Source of the DNA: Brachyspira sp. CAG:484
GTDB taxonomy: Bacteria; Cyanobacteriota; Vampirovibrionia; Gastranaerophilales; Gastranaerophilaceae
Direction of reading: 5' to 3'
Length of the DNA stretch: 22,702 nucleotides
Assembly (NCBI GenBank): GCA_000431315.1
Contig: HF989732.1
Location: 47,515-70,216, forward strand
Under the pieces are notes generated by a model, which saw only the letters and a program-made list of their open reading frames with translations, was not told the DNA's origin and did no database searches. Shown here in pieces: positions 14,399 through 21,406 of this stretch. Position numbers and translations under genes: made by a program. How positions within the stretch are numbered: the stretch's first letter is position 1; every line of letters starts with the position of its first letter.

Positions 14399-17300
14399 AT
14401 GCTGGAAAGCATATCAGAATTAAAAAACAAATTAGAGCCATATAAATATCTTCCAAAAGGCGAAGATATTGATGTGGATGCTATTGTTAATGCGTTGAAA
14501 AGTGATCCTGACGGCAAATATGCTTCTTTATCAGAAGCCGAATTATATCAATATGCGTATGGTATAATTTCGCAAAGACAGGCTAATATTTTAAAATACG
14601 GTTTGCAGGCTGCAACTTGCGGACTTAATAACGGCAAACCTAATGATCCTATGTGGAGCCAGTATACTTATCAGGAAATTATAGCAATGGAAGAAAACGG
14701 TGTTTTAATTCCGGATGATTTTCTTGACTGGGCTCATGCAATGCAGGATGCAGATACTACATCTTATCAGATTGAAACAGAATCAGAAGATTCAAATACT
14801 TTTGAAAATCTTGAATATGATACAGAAAGCAAATCAAAATCAGATATTCAGAAGAAAGCGCAGGCTTTTGCTTCAAAAGCCGAGGCACAGGAAGCGTTAA
14901 CCAAAAATGAAATTGAAAAGGCAAAACCTTTAAGTGCCCAGGTTGAAACAAAACAGAACGATATTTCAAGACAACAACAGCTCTCTCTAGATAAAATGGA
15001 AGATATGAAAAGCGAATGGACTGCTCTTGATAAAAAATTCCAGAACGGGGAAGCATTAACAGATGTTGAACAGAAGCGCTACAAAGAATTAGGAACATTA
15101 TTAAACGCTCAGCAGAATGATATTATAGCAAAGGCTGACAGCTTAAGTGCTGACATAGATGACCTTTTAATGCAGATAGATAAGGTTTCAAACCTTGTTG
15201 ATACTAACAACCGCATTGGGGATGAGTTGAAAGATGTTGGTCTTAGACTTTCTACATTTGAAGGCGGTGAAAAGAAAGCATATCTGCCTAATAATAAAAA
15301 TATAGGTTTGAGCGGTATGCAGGCAAGCTTCTACTTTGCTGCTATGGGTAATAACCTTTCAACAGAAACAGCCACAATTAACACAAGATTATACTTTGAT
15401 ACTATGGATGTTCAGCATAAATTAAATGCTGATGTTGCTCTTTCTGAAATTGCAGCTAAACAATCTTTTGAAGTAAAAGATGTATCAAAAGCTTCTGAAA
15501 AAGATACATCCGCTCAAAAACAGGCTCAAACCCAAAATCCGCAAGGAGAAGAGGATATACCACTTCCTCCAAACCAGTCTGCACAACCGCAAACAAAAAC
15601 AGAGCAGCCTGATGCCGCAGTTACAAACGGGCAGACAGCTTCAACAGATGAAGCTCAATCCGCAGCAGGGGCTGATACAACATCAGAAACCGCTCCTTCT
15701 ACCGATACAGGCGAAACAACTCCTACAACAGGAGCAGAAGATCCTCTTGAAGCTGAAACAAGAGCATATGTTGAAGATTGCTCTTCCAAAAACCAGGATA
15801 TGTTACAGGCAGAAGAAGCTTTACAACCTATTAAAGAACAGGTGCAGCAGATTAAGAAAAACCAGAAACAGGAAGATGCAAAACTTGAAAAAGAATTAAA
15901 AGATGCTCTGAAAGAATATAACACTCTGCTGAAAAAAGTTCAGTCAGGCAACGACCTTAGTAAGAAAGAGATGACAAGGTTTGACCAGCTTGGCAAGCTT
16001 TTGAGTGCAGATAACGGTAAATATATTGTTCAAATGCAGGATAAAGTTGATGTCCTCACAGGTTTCAGTTCAGAACTCGAAAAGGATATTAATACTACTG
16101 TTGAGAATTCCCAGTACGGTCAGCAGGCTGTAGAAAAAGGCAAAGAGTACGCAAAATCTGTTCTTGGTGACAGAGAATCACTGCTAAATACCTTCTGGTT
16201 CAGAGCAATGTCAAAAGAACAAAAATACGATTTTCTTTACGGCAAGGCAGGCGAATCTGCAGGACGTGATGCAATTGACGGCGGTGAAATTCTTATCGCT
16301 AATGCAAATGCTTCTAATTCAAGACTGTCTGAATCCTTACCTCTGGCTTCTTTTGCTACTGAATATGCCGGTGTTCTGAATGAAAAGATTGCTAATACAA
16401 ACAAAGAAGTTAACACAATGAATCAAGACTTCGATGAAGCATTTAAGAAAAATGCAGAAAAGAAACAGGCAGAAGGCGGAGCTCAATCAAGCGAACTCCC
16501 TCAAAATGTCGAATCAAATAATGCTAACAGCAATCAGACAGATTCCTCAGACAGCTCAGAAAAGAAAGAAGTCACAGAGGAAGACGGCAAAAATGTCGAA
16601 AAACAGGGCAAAGATGTTAAAAAAGACGGTGAAGAAGCAAAAGATAAAGATAAAGAATACTCTAAAGAAAAGAAATCTACAGATAAGCAGATAAAAAAAG
16701 AAACATCAAACCTGAAAGCAAATGAAAAACGTATAAAAACATTTACCAAAGATATAGAAAAAGCTAACCAGCAGATGGAACAGCTGGCAATTGAAGTTCA
16801 AACAATTATCCAATCAATTGAACAGCAGCCTCAGGCAGAAGCTCAACCTCAGCAATCAGCAGCAGTCCAGCCAGTTACACCGGTTGCTGCAATCAGCAGT
16901 CCTGCTATATCTGCAAGAAGCGTTTCCGCCGGAGCTGTTCAGTCTAATTCTGCAAGAGCTGCTGTTCCAAGACAAATGTCAACTCCGACAGTATCTTCTT
17001 CAAATTCATCTTCTTCAGCAGGAGCGTCTTCCGCTGCATCAGAATCTGCAGCAAGAATTCAGACAATTTCTGCTCAGTTCCCGGAATTACAAAAACGTGT
17101 TGCCAAGAATGGTTCTAATATTACTAAATTACAGAAATCAAGTATTAAGACAACCAAAAAACTTGATAAACTGTATAAAGTAAAACTAAGCGAAGCAAAA
17201 TATCTTCAAAAACAGCAGGAAGAATCTGTAAAGAAAAACGAAAAATTAAAAGGTACAGTAACTAAAGTGGGTTATGTCTTTACAGGAACAAAATTTGCAG

Positions 17301-17965
17301 GTCAGGCTTTGATGCTTATGCCTTGGTCAGCTGCAGCCGGTCTGGTAATGTTCAACATCGGTAAATACGGTGAAGTTGCATGTTATGTTACAAATGCAGC
17401 AATTGATGTTGCTAACGGTAATTTCATGGGTGCGCTGGTCAGCGTTGGTGCAGCAGCAATGAGTTTTGCAAGCGGTCCGGTAAAACTTAACGGAGCTACC
17501 GAAGCTGTAAAAGGTGCTGCAAAAGAAGGCGGTAAAGCTGTAGCGGAAGAAGGCGGCAAACAGGCTCTTGAACAAGGTGTACAGCAGGCAACAACTGTTG
17601 TGGCAGAACAAGGGGCGCAACAGGCAACAGGTTCACTTGCTGCCCTAGCCGGTAGCGGACTTGATGCTGCATATGCTGGAGCCGGTGAAATGATGAAGCA
17701 GACAGCGGCTAATATAAGTACACAAATGGCAGCTGAGGCTACAAAAGCTGCAACTAAGCAGGCACTAATCAATGGTGGTTTACAGGTTGCCGGAAGTGCT
17801 ACCCAGATGGTCGGACAAAAGTTTACACAAAAAGACTCGCAAGTTGAAGATAAAAAACAGAGAATGTTTGTTTCTTATCAGAGAAAGAAAAAACGTAAGG
17901 CAGATTTGGCAAGAATACAAAAATCAAACAAAGTTGGTTTTAATACAAAAGGCTCTTACGCATAA
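14399..17965 (+). CDS. Large coiled-coil/low-complexity protein with duplicated module and hydrophobic C-terminal region
   Basis: About 1188 residues, no family recognised. The start is ATG 14399 with AAAGG eight bases upstream; no signal peptide. Visible parts: an N-terminal region (1-125) with KGEDIDVDAIVNALKSDPDG; helical module A (~155-350); an S/T/Q/E-rich linker (~365-450); helical module B (~455-690); a Lys/Glu-rich linker (~700-790) and a Q/S/A/P-rich stretch (~805-885); a Lys-rich coiled coil (~890-950); a hydrophobic Gly/Ala-rich region (~950-1025, GQALMLMPWSAAAGLVMFNI); an Ala/Gln repeat-like segment; and a very basic end (QRKKKRKADLARIQK). Modules A and B share the pattern E-[WY]-x2-L-x-KK-x-Q-x-G-x2-L-[ST]-x2-E-x2-R-[YF]-x2-LG-x-LL. 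Coiled coils flanking hydrophobic helices recall secreted translocator or pore-forming proteins, but this is architecture only. It is a single-gene unit between terminators. Confidence 0.85.
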   Translation: MLESISELKNKLEPYKYLPKGEDIDVDAIVNALKSDPDGKYASLSEAELYQYAYGIISQRQANILKYGLQAATCGLNNGKPNDPMWSQYTYQEIIAMEENGVLIPDDFLDWAHAMQDADTTSYQIETESEDSNTFENLEYDTESKSKSDIQKKAQAFASKAEAQEALTKNEIEKAKPLSAQVETKQNDISRQQQLSLDKMEDMKSEWTALDKKFQNGEALTDVEQKRYKELGTLLNAQQNDIIAKADSLSADIDDLLMQIDKVSNLVDTNNRIGDELKDVGLRLSTFEGGEKKAYLPNNKNIGLSGMQASFYFAAMGNNLSTETATINTRLYFDTMDVQHKLNADVALSEIAAKQSFEVKDVSKASEKDTSAQKQAQTQNPQGEEDIPLPPNQSAQPQTKTEQPDAAVTNGQTASTDEAQSAAGADTTSETAPSTDTGETTPTTGAEDPLEAETRAYVEDCSSKNQDMLQAEEALQPIKEQVQQIKKNQKQEDAKLEKELKDALKEYNTLLKKVQSGNDLSKKEMTRFDQLGKLLSADNGKYIVQMQDKVDVLTGFSSELEKDINTTVENSQYGQQAVEKGKEYAKSVLGDRESLLNTFWFRAMSKEQKYDFLYGKAGESAGRDAIDGGEILIANANASNSRLSESLPLASFATEYAGVLNEKIANTNKEVNTMNQDFDEAFKKNAEKKQAEGGAQSSELPQNVESNNANSNQTDSSDSSEKKEVTEEDGKNVEKQGKDVKKDGEEAKDKDKEYSKEKKSTDKQIKKETSNLKANEKRIKTFTKDIEKANQQMEQLAIEVQTIIQSIEQQPQAEAQPQQSAAVQPVTPVAAISSPAISARSVSAGAVQSNSARAAVPRQMSTPTVSSSNSSSSAGASSAASESAARIQTISAQFPELQKRVAKNGSNITKLQKSSIKTTKKLDKLYKVKLSEAKYLQKQQEESVKKNEKLKGTVTKVGYVFTGTKFAGQALMLMPWSAAAGLVMFNIGKYGEVACYVTNAAIDVANGNFMGALVSVGAAAMSFASGPVKLNGATEAVKGAAKEGGKAVAEEGGKQALEQGVQQATTVVAEQGAQQATGSLAALAGSGLDAAYAGAGEMMKQTAANISTQMAAEATKAATKQALINGGLQVAGSATQMVGQKFTQKDSQVEDKKQRMFVSYQRKKKRKADLARIQKSNKVGFNTKGSYA

Positions 17966-17999
17966 AAAAAGATGTTCTAATTATGAGAACATCTTTTTT
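17965..17999. terminator. Bidirectional rho-independent terminator
   Basis: AAAAAAGATGTTCT, a seven-base loop, AGAACATCTTTTTT. It overlaps the last base of the large gene's stop codon and also ends the convergent pentapeptide-repeat gene. Confidence 0.88.
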
Positions 18000-18017
18000 A
18001 GTATTTAAGCTTATTTA

Positions 18018-18548
18018 TTAATAATCGCTGTTTCCGTAATCTTCTTCATCTTTTAAAGATGATAAATCATCCTTGTAGCTTGCATCAAAATCATCAGGAA
18101 GATATTCTGAATCAGGCCAGATTGTGTCTTCATCAAAACGGCAGGCATGAAGGTTGTAAGAGCTGCTAAAATCTGAGTTGCTTAAGTCACTCTCGGAGAA
18201 TATACAGCCGGCAAGGTCTGCATCTGTAAAATTACAGTAAGTCATTTCTGCATAACTGCAATCAGTACCGGTTAGAAGGCTTTCCGTAAAATCACATTCT
18301 ATAATTTTTGCTCTTGTAAAGTCTACAGATGTCAGGTCTGCCCCGTTAAATTTTACAAAAGACAAAACACAGTCTGCAAATGAACTTGAGTTTAAGTCTA
18401 CATCTGAAAAGTCAATTTCAGATAAATTTATCCCTGAAAAATCAACTTCGGACAAATCTACTTCTTCCTGTTCATACTTCCATTCATTAAATTTTTCCGG
18501 ATGTTTCCGCAGTAATTCAACTAATTCTTCTTTTGTATAATCTATCAT
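18018..18548 (-). CDS. Acidic pentapeptide-repeat protein
   Basis: A 176-residue protein. After a helical lead (YTKEELVELLRKHPEKFNEW) about 22 consecutive five-residue units of the A(D/N)LXX type run from residue ~31 to ~140, for example VDLSEVDFSGINLSEIDFSD and GADLTSVDFTRAKIIECDF. Such repeats fold as a right-handed quadrilateral beta helix. The C-terminus is strongly acidic (DASYKDDLSSLKDEEDYG), giving a very negative protein. Some pentapeptide proteins mimic DNA and protect gyrase (Qnr/MfpA), but most have no known role and the N-terminal lead suggests a different group. AAGGAG lies six bases before the ATG. It follows the response regulator gene by about 26 bases and may be the last gene of that operon. 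Confidence 0.88.
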   Translation of the reverse strand: MIDYTKEELVELLRKHPEKFNEWKYEQEEVDLSEVDFSGINLSEIDFSDVDLNSSSFADCVLSFVKFNGADLTSVDFTRAKIIECDFTESLLTGTDCSYAEMTYCNFTDADLAGCIFSESDLSNSDFSSSYNLHACRFDEDTIWPDSEYLPDDFDASYKDDLSSLKDEEDYGNSDY

Positions 18549-18574
18549 TCTATTCTCCTTATTATAAAAATTCT

Positions 18575-19195
18575 TTAGTCTGTTAAATTTGAGTTCATTG
18601 CAAGTAATACAGCCTGGGTTCTGTTTGTAACATTTAGTTTTTTGAAAATATTATTCATATGACTTTTTACGGTTACTTCCATTAAACAGAGCTTTTCTGC
18701 TATTTCTTTATTATTAGCGCCCTGCGAAGCAAGTGCAAGAACTTCCTTTTCTCGGTTAGTAAGCGGGGCAGTTTTTTTCTTTGTACTAAAAGGTAAATTA
18801 TTTGTTTTTATACTTTGGGTCTGCCATTTAGAACGTCTTAGAACAGCTTCCATTCTGGCAAGAAGATTAGGCAGTATAAATGGTTTTATAATATAATCAT
18901 CAGCGCCGGTTTTCAAGCCTGAAATCATTTTTTGTTCTTCGTTTACTGCTGTAATCATAATTACAGGGGTGTACTTTGTTTCAGGATTTTTTCTTACAGC
19001 TTTTAATGTTTCCCATCCATTCATATTTGGCATCATTACATCAAGCAGAATTAAATCAAAACTATTTTTTTCAAGGAGCTTCAATGCCTGAACTCCGTCG
19101 GCTGCCGTTTGTACGTTATAACCGTAAAAAGGCAGGGCGTCTTTCAAATATTTAGGATTGTCGTCAACTAACAAAATATTCGCTAATTCAGACAT
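18575..19195 (-). CDS. Response regulator: PhoB-like receiver with LuxR/NarL-type HTH
   Basis: A 206-residue two-domain regulator. The receiver (1-120) has acidic pair Asp11/Asp12, phosphorylation site Asp52 (LILLDVMMPNMNGWE), Thr82 and Lys104 (DDYIIKPF). The end of the receiver, IKPFILPNLLARMEAVLRR, is of the OmpR/PhoB kind. The output domain is a LuxR-type helix-turn-helix (LTNREKEVLALASQGANNKE, then VKSHMNNIFKKLNV), expected to bind DNA. The ATG at 19195 has AAGGA seven bases upstream; the TTG one codon earlier is less likely. It follows the other regulator gene by 12 bases. All phosphorylation residues are present, so it should be switched by a kinase, but none is encoded beside it. Confidence 0.93.
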   Translation of the reverse strand: MSELANILLVDDNPKYLKDALPFYGYNVQTAADGVQALKLLEKNSFDLILLDVMMPNMNGWETLKAVRKNPETKYTPVIMITAVNEEQKMISGLKTGADDYIIKPFILPNLLARMEAVLRRSKWQTQSIKTNNLPFSTKKKTAPLTNREKEVLALASQGANNKEIAEKLCLMEVTVKSHMNNIFKKLNVTNRTQAVLLAMNSNLTD

Positions 19196-19207
19196 CAAAT
19201 TTTCCTT

Positions 19208-19855
19208 TTAAACTATTTTGTACTTTAATGCTTTTAATGCAGCCTGAAGTCTGTCATCGACTTCCAGTTTTTGTAAAATATTTGCAACGTGGGCTTTTGT
19301 TGTATTAATGCTGATTACAAGAATCTGGGCTATTTCCATATTACTATAGCCTTCTGTCATAAGCTTTAATATCTGGGTTTCTCTTGAGGTTAAATCGTAT
19401 GATTTTGCATTGTTTTCGCTGTCTATAACAGGTGAGTTTGTGGTTGCTCTAAGTACTATATGTGCAATACTTGGATCAAACCAGGCTGCACCGTCAGCAA
19501 CAGACTGCACTACCTGAATAAGACGCTGAGGGTTAATTTCTTTGGAACAGTACGCATTTGCGCCTGCTCTTAAGCTGTTTAAAACTTCTTTTTCATCATT
19601 ATGGGATGTTAAAATAATAATTTTTACATCTTTATTTGAGGAACGTATTCTTTTTGTTGCATCAATCCCGTTCATCACAGGCAGTCCAAGGTCCATGATA
19701 ACAATATCAATTTTGTTATTGTTAAATATTTCAATTGCAGTTTCTGCCGAATCCGCTTCATAAAGGCTTCCGACAAAATCAACGCCTTCAAATGCAGTTT
19801 TCAAGCCAAATCTGGTTAATTCGTGGTCTTCTACAATCAAAATATTTTGCTTCAT
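19208..19855 (-). CDS. NarL-family response regulator
   Basis: A 215-residue regulator with an N-terminal receiver (Glu9/Asp10, phosphorylation site Asp55 in IVIMDLGLPVMNGID, Thr in IILTSHND, Lys in YCSKEI) and a C-terminal LuxR-type helix-turn-helix (LTSRETQILKLMTEGYSNME, then TTKAHVANILQKLEV). The receiver is of the NarL kind, unlike its neighbour. Its ATG overlaps the stop codon of the upstream TPR gene by four bases (ATGA), so the two are translationally coupled. Two tandem LuxR-output regulators in one transcript suggest a branched or hierarchical signalling pathway; this is inference. Confidence 0.94.
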   Translation of the reverse strand: MKQNILIVEDHELTRFGLKTAFEGVDFVGSLYEADSAETAIEIFNNNKIDIVIMDLGLPVMNGIDATKRIRSSNKDVKIIILTSHNDEKEVLNSLRAGANAYCSKEINPQRLIQVVQSVADGAAWFDPSIAHIVLRATTNSPVIDSENNAKSYDLTSRETQILKLMTEGYSNMEIAQILVISINTTKAHVANILQKLEVDDRLQAALKALKYKIV

Positions 19856-21402
19856 ATGCTTAATTCCTCTTTAGCAGGTTTAAAGTCCGGGTTGATAGAA
19901 AGACTTTTTCTGAAATTATAGACAGCATCCTGTATCAGTCCCTGGGCTTTGCAGACTAATCCTTGATAATAATAATATCTAAAATCATTTTCGTCAATAT
20001 ATTTTGCAATTGCAAGATAGTGTTTTGCTGCAGTATAGTTCTGTTTGTCTATTGCAAGCTTTGAAAGTGCAATCCAGCCGTCGACAAAATCAATATTAAG
20101 AGATACCGCTTTTTTTAAGTATTCTGTTTCCCTGCTTTTATCGTTAAGGCCGACATTATAATATGCCATAGCACAATCAGAACGTTCTTTTAATATTTTC
20201 GTATAAATTTCGTTAGCCTGTTTGGTTTTGCCTAAGTGCTCGCATGTTTGTGCTGTTTTTATTTCCGGTTCTGTTGATTTTTTTTCTTTTGAAGCAGCTT
20301 TTTCATAGTATCCAAGCGCGGTTTTGTAGTCGCCTTTTCTGTAGCTGATGTCGCCTAAAACCATAAGCGCCATAATATTAGAACTATCAAGCTTTTTGGA
20401 TTTCATTGCAAAGCTTTCGGCTTTTTCGTATTCTTTCATATCATAATAAACTTTTGCAGTAAGCGCATAGACATCTTTGTTATATTTCTTTTTTTGAGTT
20501 ACTGCACCCTGAAGAGTACGGATTGCTTTTGTCAGCTCGCCTTCATAGTAATAATAATATGCCAGATGATATTTTTTTTCAGGGTCTTGTTTTACTGTTT
20601 TGTAAAGCACATACTGTTCAAGTGAATTTACTTTATTTATAAATTCTTTTGATAAAAGCGGCTGCTGCTTAATATCTTCAACAATTTTCAAGGCATTTTT
20701 AGGTTTTTTGCTTTGAAGCATTATTTCCGCTTTTAACTTTTTGTAGTTTAAATTTTGCGGATTTTTTTCAATCGCATTATTGATGTACTTCTGTGCATCA
20801 TCAATGTTGTTTGCTTTTAAAGAGCCAAGGGCAACAAGGTAATTTGCATAATCAGAGTTTGACAGAAGCTGCTGGTTTTTCAGCATTTCAGCTACAGCCT
20901 CTCTGCACTGGTCATTATAAATAATGTTCGAAAACATTTCTGCAAGATACACTTCATCTTTCGGCTGAAGTTTAAAAACAGGAAAATAGAAGTGTTTTAT
21001 ATCATCCTGAAGCACATTTGAAATACTGTCATCAGATACTTTTGAAAGTGCAAGTTCTGAAAGATTAAAAAAACCAAGATCTGCCATATTCATTGCCATT
21101 TTCATGTAAGCATAGTCATTCGGCACGATTGTTTCGATCAACATTTTGAAATCTGCATAAGATGATTTTACGTTGCACTGGATAAATCTTTCCAGCGCAA
21201 TGGCATAATGGTTATGCACATCATTTTTTGTAAGAGTTGCTTTTTTAGGTATAGAAAGCTGGATGCCCTGATTGGTATTAAAAACAGGTTCTTCTGCAAG
21301 AGGGTCTGCCGGCTTTATTGCATCAAAGCCGCCGGCGCTGAAGGCAGGGACACTGCCAAGACTTATTAATAATATTGCAGATAGAAGTATTTTTTTTCCC
21401 AT
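19852..21402 (-). CDS. Exported tetratricopeptide-repeat protein
   Basis: About 516 residues with a Sec signal peptide (MGKKILLSAILLISLGSVPAFS, cleavage near AFSA). The rest is a helical repeat array with clear TPR units, such as KDVYALTAKVYYDMKEYEKA, SNIMALMVLGDISYRKGDYK and FRYYYYQGLVCKAQGLIQDA, mainly from residue ~190 to the end. TPRs form a scaffold for protein partners, here in the periplasm or anchored outside the cytoplasm. The ATG at 21402 follows the upstream stop codon by four bases; the GTG at 21420 overlaps the upstream gene and precedes a poorer signal peptide. It is coupled to the HD-GYP gene before it and the response regulator after it, so it may help sense or assemble an envelope structure, which is inference. 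Confidence 0.87.
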   Translation of the reverse strand: MGKKILLSAILLISLGSVPAFSAGGFDAIKPADPLAEEPVFNTNQGIQLSIPKKATLTKNDVHNHYAIALERFIQCNVKSSYADFKMLIETIVPNDYAYMKMAMNMADLGFFNLSELALSKVSDDSISNVLQDDIKHFYFPVFKLQPKDEVYLAEMFSNIIYNDQCREAVAEMLKNQQLLSNSDYANYLVALGSLKANNIDDAQKYINNAIEKNPQNLNYKKLKAEIMLQSKKPKNALKIVEDIKQQPLLSKEFINKVNSLEQYVLYKTVKQDPEKKYHLAYYYYYEGELTKAIRTLQGAVTQKKKYNKDVYALTAKVYYDMKEYEKAESFAMKSKKLDSSNIMALMVLGDISYRKGDYKTALGYYEKAASKEKKSTEPEIKTAQTCEHLGKTKQANEIYTKILKERSDCAMAYYNVGLNDKSRETEYLKKAVSLNIDFVDGWIALSKLAIDKQNYTAAKHYLAIAKYIDENDFRYYYYQGLVCKAQGLIQDAVYNFRKSLSINPDFKPAKEELSI

Positions 21403-21406
21403 GAAA

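Noticed and set aside
15480..15900. Long overlapping open frames on both strands within the large gene
   Set aside because: They are shadows of a compositionally biased (Gln/Lys/Ala-rich) coding sequence, with no ribosome sites and no recognisable protein features.
18018..18548. Pentapeptide protein as a Qnr/MfpA-type gyrase protector
   Set aside because: The repeat fold and acidity agree, but the size, N-terminal helical lead and lack of family-specific features give no support for this particular role.
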